DNA from: Thermotomaculum hydrothermale
Lineage (GTDB): Bacteria > Acidobacteriota > Holophagae > Thermotomaculales > Thermotomaculaceae
Reading direction: 5' to 3'
Length of the DNA stretch: 64,000 nucleotides
NCBI RefSeq assembly: GCF_016592575.1
Contig: NZ_AP017470.1
Coordinates: 682,001-746,000, forward strand
Shown: positions 46,151 to 55,040 of the stretch, piece after piece
Layout: each line of letters begins with the position of its first letter
Numbering within the stretch: position 1 is the stretch's first letter
Notes under the pieces: generated by a model
What the model was told of the DNA's origin: nothing
The model's input: the letters and a program-made list of their open reading frames with translations, nothing else
Databases searched by the model: none
Program-made: the position numbers and the translations under genes

Positions 46151-46315
46151 GGTCAGGTTCCTTTAAGGATTAAAAGGGAATCCCGTGAAAATCGGGAACG
46201 GGCCCGCCGCTGTAACCGGGGACTGAAGGCCATTATGCCACTGTTCCGACGAAGTCGGGATGGGAAGGCGGCTGGAAGGTTGATCCGGGAGTCAGAAGAC
46301 CTGCCTGACTGCAAA
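46151..46315 (+). promoter_or_regulatory. Cobalamin riboswitch
   Basis: Contains the ordered conserved blocks of the AdoCbl-type riboswitch: AAAAGGGAATCCCGTG, AACGGGCCCGCCGCTGTAA, GCCACTG (the B12-box region), ATGGGAAGGC and GAGTCAGAAGACCTGCC. A small variable hairpin TCCGAC-GAA-GTCGGGA lies between GCCACTG and GGGAAGGC. It ends about 80 bases before btuB; a downstream hairpin GCTAA-CGGAGGC-TTAGC may belong to the expression platform. It should switch off the importer gene when cobalamin is plentiful. Confidence 0.95.
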
Positions 46316-46395
46316 TGCTAACGGAGGCTTAGCGGTGATTGTAAATTATCCCGCATAAAATTTAATCCTGAAAAAAAAATAAAAAGGAGGAGTGT

Positions 46396-48276
46396 ATGAA
46401 AAGAGGTTTTCTATCGTTTTTTATTGTTTTTTTTGTTGTTACGGCGTTTGCAGCAGGGAATTATTATGAGATTAAGGAAAGTGTTGTTGTGACAGCCACA
46501 AAGGAGAAGACAAAGAAGAAGGATATTGCAAAAAATGTTAAAGTTGTAACTAAAAAGGAGATTGAAGAAAGCGGTGCGATTACGGCAATTGATGCATTGA
46601 AGAATGTTCCTGGTGTAATTATTGCTTCTAACGGTGGTTATGGCTCTCCTGTCTCTGTTTATTTAAGAGGGGCTTCTCCAAACCATACAATTGTTATGAT
46701 TGACGGTATTAAAATTAATGACCCAATGAACCCTGGAAGGAGCGCTGATTTATCAACAATTCTTGCATCAGATATTGAGAGAATTGAAATTGTTTACGGA
46801 AGTGAAAGTGCCGTTTACGGCTCAGATGCTATGGCTGGTGTTATAAACATAATTACAGTTTCTGGTAAGAGAACCTTGAACGGTTTTTTTGAGGGAGGTT
46901 CAAAGTCAACAACATCTGGGGGGATAAATTTCCAGAATAAACAGGGTAAATTATTTTACTGGATGAAGGGCTCATTTTTTGATACAGACGGAATTTCCGC
47001 AGCAGATGAAAAAATGGGAAACACAGAAAGTGATAGCTATACAAATGCAACAATTAACGGTGGGTTAAAGTATAGTTTTGGAAAAAATGAATTGACTGCT
47101 TCTTTGATTTATATTGATACAGATTCAGACCTTGACAATTTTGGTGGCGAGTTTGGAGATAATCCTTCATATACAGGGGATAGAACAGATTATTACGGAA
47201 AGTTTGAATGGAAGTATAACAATCCTTTCGGTTTTGACGGTTACACAAGGTTTGGGTATTACTATACAAGTATTGAAAGGGATTACTCTAATCCTGATGA
47301 GAATTTTCCCCCTGTTGTAAATTCAAATTATAAGGGGGAATTTAATCGCTTCAATTTACACACATTTTTAAAGCTTTCAGACAAAAATTCAATTTCTTTT
47401 GGATTGGAGACAACAGAAGAGAAGGGGCATTCTTACTATTATTCAGAGTCTTCCTGGGGTGCTTATGAGAGTATCTTCCCTGAAAAGTCTGTTGATACAA
47501 ACAGTGCGTATTTAAATTTAATTTCAAAGTTTAAGTTTTTTACTCTAAATATAGGTGCAAGGTACGATGACCACGATGAATTTGGAAGCAAGGGAACCTT
47601 TAATTTAGGTTTTGTGGTTCCTTTAACAGAAACCCTTGTTTTCAAAGTAAACGGTGGCAACGGCTTTAAAGCACCTTCCCTTTTTCAATTGTACTCTGAT
47701 ATGTATGGAAATAAGGATTTAAAGGCTGAAACATCAGATAATTACGAGGCATTTTTTGAAAAAAGGCTTCTTGAAGGGAAAATGGTTTTTACAATAGGGT
47801 ATTTTTACGACAAGTACAAAGACTTAATTTACTTTGATATGACAACATATCGCTATGCAAACGGAGAGGAGGCTGAAACAAAGGGAATGGAAACAACATT
47901 TAAGTATGCGGGAAAGAGTTTTTCCTGGTTTTTTGGATTTACAAATATCTCTTATTCGTCTGATAATCAAGCATATTTTTACAACAGGCCTGAAGCAACA
48001 ATGAATTTTGGGATAACTTACAAATACAATCAATGGAATTGTAATTTAACTGCACTTTACTATGATGACAGAACATCCTTTGATTTCTTAAATTTTAAAG
48101 AGGTAAAACTTGACAGTTTCACTGTTGTTGACGCAAGGATTGGTTACAATTTAAACAAAAAACTTGAGATTTATCTAAAAGGCCACAATATTTTTGATGA
48201 AGATTACGAGTATGTTTATGGATATGGTACATTGGGGGCTGTGTATTATATTGGTGTAAGGTATAAGGCTTTCTAA
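46396..48276 (+). CDS. btuB: TonB-dependent outer-membrane receptor, cobalamin importer BtuB-type
   Basis: 626 residues. Signal peptide 1-20, TonB box ESVVVTATKE at 28-37, plug domain (about 40-155) with DALKNVPGVII, VYLRGASPNHTIVMIDGIKI and VYGSESAVYGSDAMAGVINI, then a 22-strand-type barrel ending in an aromatic residue (YKAF). The cobalamin riboswitch directly upstream supports B12 as substrate. The length fits BtuB (about 600). AAGGAGGAG precedes the ATG. The import feeds the B12-dependent IcmF at 11.5 kb. Inner-membrane btuCDF genes are not in the window. Confidence 0.93.
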   Translation: MKRGFLSFFIVFFVVTAFAAGNYYEIKESVVVTATKEKTKKKDIAKNVKVVTKKEIEESGAITAIDALKNVPGVIIASNGGYGSPVSVYLRGASPNHTIVMIDGIKINDPMNPGRSADLSTILASDIERIEIVYGSESAVYGSDAMAGVINIITVSGKRTLNGFFEGGSKSTTSGGINFQNKQGKLFYWMKGSFFDTDGISAADEKMGNTESDSYTNATINGGLKYSFGKNELTASLIYIDTDSDLDNFGGEFGDNPSYTGDRTDYYGKFEWKYNNPFGFDGYTRFGYYYTSIERDYSNPDENFPPVVNSNYKGEFNRFNLHTFLKLSDKNSISFGLETTEEKGHSYYYSESSWGAYESIFPEKSVDTNSAYLNLISKFKFFTLNIGARYDDHDEFGSKGTFNLGFVVPLTETLVFKVNGGNGFKAPSLFQLYSDMYGNKDLKAETSDNYEAFFEKRLLEGKMVFTIGYFYDKYKDLIYFDMTTYRYANGEEAETKGMETTFKYAGKSFSWFFGFTNISYSSDNQAYFYNRPEATMNFGITYKYNQWNCNLTALYYDDRTSFDFLNFKEVKLDSFTVVDARIGYNLNKKLEIYLKGHNIFDEDYEYVYGYGTLGAVYYIGVRYKAF

Positions 48277-48282
48277 AAGAAT

Positions 48283-48305
48283 GGGGGGATTATCCCCCCT
48301 TTTTA
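48283..48305. terminator. Intrinsic terminator after btuB (bidirectional)
   Basis: Stem GGGGGGA/TCCCCCC with loop TTA at 48283-48299, then TTTTTT on the plus strand. The stop codon of the convergent permease gene (48303-48305) abuts it, so it probably also ends that operon. Confidence 0.85.
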
Positions 48306-49031
48306 AATTTCTTTTAAGTATCTTATCCTGTAAAGGACAAATATTAGAATAAATCCTAAAACAAGCCTGATTTTCCAGGCATAAGAAAATATTTTACCTA
48401 ATCCGTTTAAAAATGGATTAGCCATTATGTTTTTAATTATTTCTTTTGTTATTACAATCTGGGTTGAGTGTGTTACAAAAGCTAAAACTGTTGGTATTAA
48501 GAACAATAGAATAACCGGGACTCCTATCATTATCCACTTCGCCTGGCTTCTTCCTTTAAATTGAAGGATAAAGGTGTAAGTTGAAAAAATTACTCCAAAA
48601 TACATAATCATGTATACAAAACTCCAGAGTTGTTCTGGTTGAAACCTTTCATAACTTATAATTACACGGTACCCTGCCGCTTTAAAAAATCCCAAAATCA
48701 CACTCAAAGTTAATAATGTAAGGGCTATTGTAATTACAGAAATAATTGCAATCGACAGTATGTTTGCTAAAACAATTTCCCTATCGGAGACAGGCAACCT
48801 TACTAAAAAACCGCCTTTATTCATAGATTCTCTTTTAATTAAAGCTAAAATTACAAATACAAACAGGGCAATGTTTGTAAGATGTAAATCCATCTGAGCA
48901 TTAATAGGGCTTCCAGGTTCAACTAAAATTTTTATTACCATTGCCCATAGCAACATAATTGTAAATATACCGGTGATTAAAAGTGGGAACTTTTTGTATT
49001 TAATTAAATATAATCTCATTACGGCTAACAT
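48303..49031 (-). CDS. ABC-2-type membrane permease, unknown substrate
   Basis: 242 residues with six hydrophobic helices spaced as in ABC-2/YtrC-like permeases. The segment SDREIVLANILSIAIISVI follows the second helix pair, as in such exporters. It is the third gene of a GntR - ATPase - permease unit, starting 12 bases after the ATPase gene, with GGAGGAG before the ATG. The unit probably exports a compound or senses cell-wall stress; the substrate is unknown. Confidence 0.75.
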   Translation of the reverse strand: MLAVMRLYLIKYKKFPLLITGIFTIMLLWAMVIKILVEPGSPINAQMDLHLTNIALFVFVILALIKRESMNKGGFLVRLPVSDREIVLANILSIAIISVITIALTLLTLSVILGFFKAAGYRVIISYERFQPEQLWSFVYMIMYFGVIFSTYTFILQFKGRSQAKWIMIGVPVILLFLIPTVLAFVTHSTQIVITKEIIKNIMANPFLNGLGKIFSYAWKIRLVLGFILIFVLYRIRYLKEI

Positions 49032-49043
49032 TTTCTCCTCCTT

Positions 49044-49904
49044 TTATGCAAATATTTCAAAGATATCTTCAATAGTTGGGTTTGCTATCAGGTGTTTTAT
49101 CCCTAACTGTTTTAAATCTTCACTTGTTTTTTCAGTATTTTCACTTAAAAGTGCCTTTTCCCCTAAAAACCTTCCAATTTCTCCCTCAATCTTTGTATCA
49201 GGCATTTTTTCAAGGGTGAATTTCTTGTATCTGGTTTGCAGTTTGTCCATCGACTCCTGCATTACAATCTTCCCGTTTTTCATAATAATTGCAGTGTCAA
49301 ACAGGTTTTCAATTTCATTAATTAGGTGAGTGGCAATTATTAAAGTGGTTTCCTTTTCCGCAATAATGTCTATTAAGGTTCTGTAAAAATATTTTCTTAC
49401 AACAGGGTCTGTAACTCCAAGAGGTTCATCAAGTATTATCAAATCAGGTGATGGGCAAAGGGTAAGTACCTGTAAAGCCTGCATTTTCTGGCCGTTTGAG
49501 AGTGATTTAAAAGGTTTATCCCAGTCAAACTCTGTAAATTCTTTAATCTTTTTTAACAATTCATTATCCCAGTTAGAATAAAGCATTCTGTAAGAGGGAA
49601 GGTATTGGTTTAAAGAGAGGTTGGGAAACATCTCAATTGGGGATGGAGCGCTTGTAATTGTTTTTAAAGCCTGTTTTATTGTTTTTCTGTTTAATTCTGT
49701 GTCTTTGTAAAAAATCCTTCCTTTGTAATTAATTAGCCCAAGGACACAGTTTAATAGTGTTGTTTTCCCAGCCCCGTTTCTTCCTAAGAGGGCATAGACC
49801 TTCCCCTTTTCAATTTCAAGGGATAGATTTTCTATAACCGTTTTTGACTTAAAAAAGTTTACAGGGTAACTTTTCGTTAGGTTTTCAATCTTTAAAAGCG
49901 GCAT
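49044..49904 (-). CDS. ABC transporter ATP-binding protein
   Basis: 286 residues. Walker A GRNGAGKTTLL (about 39-49), Q-loop region, an unusual signature SLSNGQKMQ in place of LSGGQ, Walker B LIILDEP (about 156-162) and the switch His in IATHLINE. The last 80 residues form a C-terminal extension typical of exporters. It energises the neighbouring permease. It lies eight bases after the GntR regulator gene in the same operon, with GGAGG before the ATG. Confidence 0.92.
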   Translation of the reverse strand: MPLLKIENLTKSYPVNFFKSKTVIENLSLEIEKGKVYALLGRNGAGKTTLLNCVLGLINYKGRIFYKDTELNRKTIKQALKTITSAPSPIEMFPNLSLNQYLPSYRMLYSNWDNELLKKIKEFTEFDWDKPFKSLSNGQKMQALQVLTLCPSPDLIILDEPLGVTDPVVRKYFYRTLIDIIAEKETTLIIATHLINEIENLFDTAIIMKNGKIVMQESMDKLQTRYKKFTLEKMPDTKIEGEIGRFLGEKALLSENTEKTSEDLKQLGIKHLIANPTIEDIFEIFA

Positions 49905-49912
49905 ATTTCCTC

Positions 49913-50284
49913 CTAATACCTTTTATTTATTTCACTGATTATTTCTTCTTTTTCTATGTTTAGCATCTTTGCGGTTTTAACCATTTCGTCTATTTTTCTG
50001 AAAAGGATTTCCTTTTTTAGGTTATTTACGGTTAAATCAGAAAGGTTTTCTTTAATAAATACTCCTTTTCCTGCTTTTGTTTCCACAAATCCCTCCCTTT
50101 CAAGTTCTTTGTAAGATTTCATAATAGTGTTTGGGTTAACTCCCAAAGAAACTGCCAATTCCCTGACAGAGGGAAGCTTCTCCCCCTTTCGCAAATCCCC
50201 TGAGGCTATTTTTAACTTAATCTCTTCAGTAACCTGTTTAAATACGGGGATTCGGCTTTGTTGATTAATGCTTATCACCATCAT
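49913..50284 (-). CDS. GntR family regulator, YtrA subfamily
   Basis: About 123 residues: an N-terminal winged helix (RIPVFKQVTEEIKLKIASGD and LPSVRELAVSLGVNPNTIMK) with a short C-terminal dimerising helix, the size of YtrA-type regulators that control adjacent ABC exporters. GGAGG supports the ATG at 50284; the TTG at 50296 overlaps that site. A perfect palindrome 22 bases upstream is a likely operator, so the operon is probably self-repressed and induced by a compound the exporter handles. Confidence 0.9.
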   Translation of the reverse strand: MMVISINQQSRIPVFKQVTEEIKLKIASGDLRKGEKLPSVRELAVSLGVNPNTIMKSYKELEREGFVETKAGKGVFIKENLSDLTVNNLKKEILFRKIDEMVKTAKMLNIEKEEIISEINKRY

Positions 50285-50305
50285 AATTACCTCCAAACCG
50301 TTCTA

Positions 50306-50327
50306 CTGTATTAATATAGTAATACAG
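50306..50327. promoter_or_regulatory. Palindromic operator upstream of the GntR/ABC operon
   Basis: Perfect inverted repeat CTGTATTA-N6-TAATACAG, 22 bases before the GntR gene start. The AT-rich centre overlaps the likely -10 region of the minus-strand promoter. GntR/YtrA proteins bind such dyads. Confidence 0.7.
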
Positions 50328-50377
50328 TTGAAATTGTTTCATTTTTTTAATGAAAAATTAAAAATATTTTTTATCTT

Positions 50378-51952
50378 TTATTTTCTATGGGATAAAACTG
50401 AAAATCTATTGTCTTTGAAGATTATTTTTGAGCCACTAAACTCTTTTAAATACTTCTCAGCATCTCTATTTCTCACAACAATAAGTGAATCCTTTTCTAT
50501 TTGCCATCTCTTTTTTAACTCATTGATGTGAATTAATAGTTTTTTGGTTTCAGGGTCAGAGTAAATAAACTCTTTGTCAAACCTTGTTTCAATCGGGTGT
50601 ATTTTTGTATAAAGGATGAAACTCCTTGAATTAAATCCGACAAGGTAAACCTTTTTCGGTTTTTCAGGCAATTTATTTATAAATTTAGCAGTTGTTTTCA
50701 TAGTGAAGAGGTATTTTTCAGGTGAAAGAGAGATTGTGTAAAGGATAATAAGCAGAATTGAGATAATCTTTATTCCAGCAAATATACTGCGAATTTTGTT
50801 TGTCTTTAAAAAGGGGATAAACAGGTTAAATGCTATGAGAAATAGAACTAAAAGAGAGAAGGGGAAGTTAAAACTTATTAAATGTTTTTTAAGTGCAACA
50901 ACTACTATTGTTATTTCAAATATAGCAGAGAGAATAAAAAGGCTACATTTTTCTTTTTCTAAAAGAACATAAGAAACCATGATTGATAAAGCAGCAAGAG
51001 ATAAAAGTATGTAAAGAGAAAGTTTGCTTACAGGGATTGAGAAAAAAAGAATTGGAAATAAAAACATTATTGCAAGAAATTTAAATTCATTTTTGTTTTT
51101 TAAGTCGTTTAACACAGTTTTAATTGAAAAGATTATTCCAAAAATCCAGGGGTATGCAAAGTAAAGCAAGCCTTCAAAGTAGTAATAAAAAGACTTTGGG
51201 TGTCCAAATCCTTTAGAGGTTAGCCTTGACGCAAATTGTTTGCCTAAAAGGTAATCAATAGAATTGGGTATTTTTGCAAAGATATAAACAAACCACCAGG
51301 TTGCAATTATCAAAGAAATTAAAACAGGAATTGGTTTGAATAGTTTTTTTATCTTTTCTTTTTGTTTTGTTATTGTAAGGTAAATTAGAACAACAGGTAA
51401 AACCTGCAAGTATCCTAATGGCCCTTTTACAAAACCGCTAATCCCTAACCACATCCAGAAGAGATACAGGCTTTTATTGTTCTCATTTTCTTCAAATTCA
51501 AGAAAGTAATAAATTGAAAAAAGCATTGTTGTCAAGAGGAAAATATCTGTTGTCACAATTCTTGATGCGCCTATAATTAGCGGTGTTGTTTCAAAAATTA
51601 TCCCTGAAAGTAAGGCAATATCTTCGTTTTTAAATAATTTTAAAGAGATAAAAAAAACTAAAATAGCAGATAGAATTCCACAAATTCCAGAAAAAAACCT
51701 TCCCCCAAACTCATTTACTCCGAAAATTTTAAATCCTAAAGCTGTAAGCCAGTATGTCAATGGCGGTTTTGTAATGTGGATTATCCTGTTTTGAGTTGGT
51801 ATAAGATAGTGATTGTAAACGAGGGTCTCATAGGCAATCTCTGAATACCTTGCGTCTGATGTTTCTGTAAATGGAACTTTTGTTTCAAAGAAAAGGAAAG
51901 AAAAAAAGCCAAATAAAATGATGATAAGAATATATTTATTCCGTTTTGTCAT
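50378..51952 (-). CDS. Membrane glycosyltransferase, ArnT/PMT (GT39-like)
   Basis: 524 residues with about 11-12 membrane helices. The first periplasmic loop has the conserved acidic motif ETSDARYSEIA (Asp33) and the second the ITKPPLTYWL motif (about 60-69), the hallmarks of PMT_2/ArnT enzymes that move a sugar from a polyprenyl-phosphate donor to a lipid, glycan or protein outside the membrane. The C-terminal 120 residues are a soluble domain. Acceptor unknown. Its ATG at 51952 overlaps the end of the HNH gene by 17 bases. Confidence 0.87.
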   Translation of the reverse strand: MTKRNKYILIIILFGFFSFLFFETKVPFTETSDARYSEIAYETLVYNHYLIPTQNRIIHITKPPLTYWLTALGFKIFGVNEFGGRFFSGICGILSAILVFFISLKLFKNEDIALLSGIIFETTPLIIGASRIVTTDIFLLTTMLFSIYYFLEFEENENNKSLYLFWMWLGISGFVKGPLGYLQVLPVVLIYLTITKQKEKIKKLFKPIPVLISLIIATWWFVYIFAKIPNSIDYLLGKQFASRLTSKGFGHPKSFYYYFEGLLYFAYPWIFGIIFSIKTVLNDLKNKNEFKFLAIMFLFPILFFSIPVSKLSLYILLSLAALSIMVSYVLLEKEKCSLFILSAIFEITIVVVALKKHLISFNFPFSLLVLFLIAFNLFIPFLKTNKIRSIFAGIKIISILLIILYTISLSPEKYLFTMKTTAKFINKLPEKPKKVYLVGFNSRSFILYTKIHPIETRFDKEFIYSDPETKKLLIHINELKKRWQIEKDSLIVVRNRDAEKYLKEFSGSKIIFKDNRFSVLSHRK

Positions 51953-52238
51953 TTTTTAATTTTTCCAGATACTCCTGCCATTCAAGAGGCAGCATATATT
52001 TTTTTTTGTTGTTACACTCTTTACAGCAGGGAACAACATTTCCTTTGGTGGTTTTTCCTCCCCTTGAAATAGGCACAATATGGTCCATTGTCAATTCAGA
52101 AGGGTGAAACTTTTTCCCACAATAATAGCAAACACCATTTGCTTTTTTTCTCTTCCACCACTGGGATTTTCTTAATTCCCTTGCCTTTTGTTTTTCTCTT
52201 TTAATGTGTTCTTCATCTGCAGGTATAAAAAATTCCAT
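51936..52238 (-). CDS. HNH endonuclease domain protein
   Basis: 100 residues. A basic helix (about 10-33) precedes the HNH fold: C37-x2-C40, the catalytic TMDHIVPISRGG (His53), N67 and C-x2-C ending in CCKECNNKKK. All zinc and catalytic positions are present. Such small HNH proteins range from nicking enzymes to repair-associated nucleases; the role here is unknown. It overlaps a glycosyltransferase gene, an odd pairing. The start ATG at 52238 lacks a clear ribosome site. Confidence 0.85.
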   Translation of the reverse strand: MEFFIPADEEHIKREKQKARELRKSQWWKRKKANGVCYYCGKKFHPSELTMDHIVPISRGGKTTKGNVVPCCKECNNKKKYMLPLEWQEYLEKLKNDKTE

Positions 52239-52283
52239 AGCAAAAAAACTATAACAGAATAAGGTTTTTTTTTCAAATTACAC

Positions 52284-52311
52284 TTGATAGAAAAAGAAAA
52301 ACAGGTAATAT
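52284..52311 (+). promoter_or_regulatory. Promoter candidate for purE-mtaB
   Basis: TTGATA at 52284-52289, 16-base spacer, TAATAT at 52306-52311, 33 bases before the purE ATG. It is a partial match to the housekeeping consensus. Confidence 0.4.
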
Positions 52312-52343
52312 ATCCCTGTGAAAAAACATAAGGAGCGTATTAA

Positions 52344-52862
52344 ATGAGTAATCCAATTGTTGGAATTTTAATGGGAAGTGATTCAGATTTTGAAATAATG
52401 AAAGAGAGTGCAAAGGTTTTAAAGGATTTTGGAGTGCCTTTTGAGGTTGTGGTGACCTCTGCCCACAGAACCCCTGAAAGAACATTAGAGTATGCAAAAA
52501 GTGCAAAGAAAAGGGGATTAAAGGTTTTAATTGTTGGTGCTGGAATGGCTGCACACCTTGCAGGGGTAATTGCTGCAAAAACAACTATACCTGTAATTGG
52601 TGTTCCCATTAACTCATCTTCTCTAAACGGTATTGATGCCCTTTATTCAACATTGCAAATGCCATCAGGAATACCTGTTGGCACAATGGCAATAGGGAAG
52701 GCTGGGGCAAAGAATGCAGCTCTTTATGCAATTCAAATGCTTGCGTTAAGCGATAAGGATTTAAGTGAAAGGTTGGAGAATTTTAGAAAAGATTTTGAAA
52801 GAGTTGTTGTTGAGAGGGAAAAAAAGGTTCACGAAAAGTTAGAAAAGTTTTTAAATGAGTAA
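52344..52862 (+). CDS. purE: 5-(carboxyamino)imidazole ribonucleotide mutase
   Basis: 172 residues. GILMGSDSDFEIM at the N-terminus binds the substrate phosphate, TSAHRTPE holds the catalytic His, and GAGMAAHLAG and QMPSGIPVGTMAIGKAGAKN complete the active site. It moves carboxylate to make CAIR in purine synthesis. purK is not adjacent, so whether it works as the N5-CAIR mutase or as an AIR carboxylase is not settled. AAGGAG precedes the ATG. It overlaps the mtaB start by eight bases. Confidence 0.94.
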   Translation: MSNPIVGILMGSDSDFEIMKESAKVLKDFGVPFEVVVTSAHRTPERTLEYAKSAKKRGLKVLIVGAGMAAHLAGVIAAKTTIPVIGVPINSSSLNGIDALYSTLQMPSGIPVGTMAIGKAGAKNAALYAIQMLALSDKDLSERLENFRKDFERVVVEREKKVHEKLEKFLNE

Positions 52863-54060
52863 GTTTTATATAAAAACATTTGGTTGCAAACTGAATCAAT
52901 TTGATTCAGAAAAAATCAGGGAAGGCTTAACATTATCAGGCTATTTTGAAACTGACAATGTTTTAGAGGCAGATATTATTATTGTAAATTCCTGTGGAGT
53001 TACAAATAAGGCTGAGAAAGAAGCCTTTTATACATTGAGAAATTTAATAAGAAAAAATCCAGATGCAAAAAAGTACTTTATAGGTTGTTTTGTTGAACCT
53101 AAAGATTACGAGAAAACTAAATTTTTAAAGGGTAAGGATAAGTTTAATATCCCAGAAATTAAAAACCTTCCCTTTTTCCCCTTAAGCCAGCAAAAACACG
53201 CTAGGCCTTTAATCTATATTCAAAACGGCTGTGACTTAAAGTGTGCATACTGCATTGTCCCTAAATTCAGGGGGAAAAGTGTAAGTGTTGAAACGGAAAA
53301 GATTTTAGAACAGATTGAATTTTTTGTTAATCATGAGAAAAAGGAGGTTGTGCTTACCGGAATTCACCTTGGGTTGTGGGGGCATGATTTTTCCCCTAAG
53401 AAAACAATATTAAATTTGCTTGAGGAAATTGAAAAGAGATTTGGGGGGAAAATAAAAATAAGGATTTCTTCCCTTGATTCAAATGAGATTGATAATGATT
53501 TAATAGACTTTTTTGCAAATTCAAAAACAATTCAGCCTCATTTCCACATACCATTGCAAAGCGGAAGCGACAAAATTTTAAAACTTATGAGAAGAAGGTA
53601 CACCATACGCCAGTTTGCAGAAACTGTTGAGAAGATAAAGGAAAAGGTAAATGATTGCTGTATTGGGGCTGACATTATAGTTGGGTTTCCTAAAGAATCA
53701 GAGGATGATTTTAATGAAAGTTACAACTTTGTAAAAACAATTCCACTTGATTACCTTCATGTTTTTCCATTTTCTCCAAGGATTGGCACAGATGCCTATT
53801 CAATGGAAGGGCAGGTTGATGAAAAAATCAAGAAGGAAAGGGTTAAAAAGTTAAGACAACTTTCAGATTCTAAAAGAGAAAAATTTATAAGAAATTTTCT
53901 TAACAAGGAAAGAGTTGGTATTGCAATATACCCTGATTTGATTTTAACCGATAATTACATTCAGGTTAGAGTAGAGCAAGAAGTTAATCCTTCAAGTGAG
54001 TATAAGGTTAAAATTAAAAAAATCCTCTCCCCAACTCTGGTTAGGGGAGAGGTTATTTGA
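52855..54060 (+). CDS. mtaB: tRNA t6A methylthiotransferase MtaB-type radical SAM enzyme
   Basis: 401 residues. The N-terminal UPF0004 domain has the three Cys of the auxiliary [4Fe-4S] cluster (Cys11 in TFGCKLNQFDSE, Cys47 in NSCGVT, Cys78 in IGCFVE). The radical SAM motif C-x3-C-x2-C is at Cys126, 130 and 133 (NGCDLKCAYCIVPKFRG). The TFGCKLNQFDSE start identifies MtaB, which adds methylthio to t6A37; t6A itself is started by TsaC at 8.4 kb. A short C-terminal TRAM-like region follows. The end of the gene encodes a terminator hairpin. Confidence 0.9.
   Translation: MSKFYIKTFGCKLNQFDSEKIREGLTLSGYFETDNVLEADIIIVNSCGVTNKAEKEAFYTLRNLIRKNPDAKKYFIGCFVEPKDYEKTKFLKGKDKFNIPEIKNLPFFPLSQQKHARPLIYIQNGCDLKCAYCIVPKFRGKSVSVETEKILEQIEFFVNHEKKEVVLTGIHLGLWGHDFSPKKTILNLLEEIEKRFGGKIKIRISSLDSNEIDNDLIDFFANSKTIQPHFHIPLQSGSDKILKLMRRRYTIRQFAETVEKIKEKVNDCCIGADIIVGFPKESEDDFNESYNFVKTIPLDYLHVFPFSPRIGTDAYSMEGQVDEKIKKERVKKLRQLSDSKREKFIRNFLNKERVGIAIYPDLILTDNYIQVRVEQEVNPSSEYKVKIKKILSPTLVRGEVI
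54016..54052 (-). terminator. Terminator hairpin for hemB embedded in the mtaB 3' end
   Basis: Perfect 9-bp stem CCTCTCCCC/GGGGAGAGG (54024-54032 and 54044-54052) with an 11-base loop. On the minus strand it is followed by a seven-T run (54022-54016), an ideal intrinsic terminator for the hemD-hemB operon. On the plus strand the tail TTATTTGATTT is weaker. It lies wholly within the mtaB coding end. Confidence 0.82.
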
Positions 54061-54061
54061 T

Positions 54062-55039
54062 TTAATCTTCTTTTAAAAGTTTTGCAGCATCTTTTGCAAA
54101 ATAGGTAATTATTAGATCTGCACCAGCCCTTTTAATTGAGGTAAGCATTTCCATCATCACCTTATCGTGGTCAATCCAGCCCATTTTTGCTGCGGCCTTA
54201 ACCATTGAATACTCACCGCTTACATTATAAGCGCATACAGGTACAAGCACATTTTGTTTTACATCTGAAATTATGTCAAGGTATGCTAAAGCAGGCTTAA
54301 CCATAACTATGTCTGCGTTTTCTTCAATATCAAGCATCACCTCTTTTAAAGCCTCTCTCCTGTTTGCAGGGTCCATTTGATAGGATTTTCTATCTCCAAA
54401 TTGAGGGGCAGATTCTGCAGCATCCCTGAAAGGCCCATAGAATGCCGATGCAAACTTTGCAGAGTAAGCCATAATGGGTATGTGAGAGAACCCTTTTTCA
54501 TCCAATGCTTTTCTAATTCTCATAACCCTTCCGTCCATCATATCTGATGGCGCAACCATATCTGCCCCTGCTTTAACATGGGATATAGCCTCTCTTGCAA
54601 GCAAATCAAGTGTTTTATCATTATCAACATCGTTGTTTTCAATTACCCCGCAATGCCCGTGGGATGTGTATTCGCACATACAAACATCAGTAATTACATA
54701 GACTTTGTCTGTTAACTCTTTGATTTTTCTAATTGCCCTTTGGATAATCCCCTCGTCTGAGTAAGCCTCGCTTCCATATTCGTCTTTATGTTCTGGGATG
54801 CCAAATAGAATTACTGATTTAATCCCTAATTCAACAATCTCATTTATTTCTTCTTCAAGCCTGTCAATTGAATACTGGTAAACCCCATCCATTGAGGGCA
54901 CCATATTTTTTATATTTTCCCCTTCAATAACAAAAATAGGGTATATAAAGTCGTCAACAGATAGCTTTGTCTCCCTTACCATATCTCTAATTAAAGAGTT
55001 TTTCCTTAACCTTCTTGCTCTCAATTCAGGGAATTTCAT
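54062..55039 (-). CDS. hemB: Porphobilinogen synthase (delta-aminolevulinate dehydratase)
   Basis: 325 residues. Joins two 5-aminolevulinates into porphobilinogen for haem and other tetrapyrroles. The active-site Zn ligands are Cys120, Cys122 and Cys130 in [14 protein letters not shown], so it is the zinc form. Schiff-base lysines are K195 ([16 protein letters not shown]) and K248 ([12 protein letters not shown]). GGAGG precedes the ATG. It follows hemD by one base and converges on mtaB with one base between stops. Confidence 0.96.
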   Translation of the reverse strand: MKFPELRARRLRKNSLIRDMVRETKLSVDDFIYPIFVIEGENIKNMVPSMDGVYQYSIDRLEEEINEIVELGIKSVILFGIPEHKDEYGSEAYSDEGIIQRAIRKIKELTDKVYVITDVCMCEYTSHGHCGVIENNDVDNDKTLDLLAREAISHVKAGADMVAPSDMMDGRVMRIRKALDEKGFSHIPIMAYSAKFASAFYGPFRDAAESAPQFGDRKSYQMDPANRREALKEVMLDIEENADIVMVKPALAYLDIISDVKQNVLVPVCAYNVSGEYSMVKAAAKMGWIDHDKVMMEMLTSIKRAGADLIITYFAKDAAKLLKED

Positions 55040-55040
55040 A

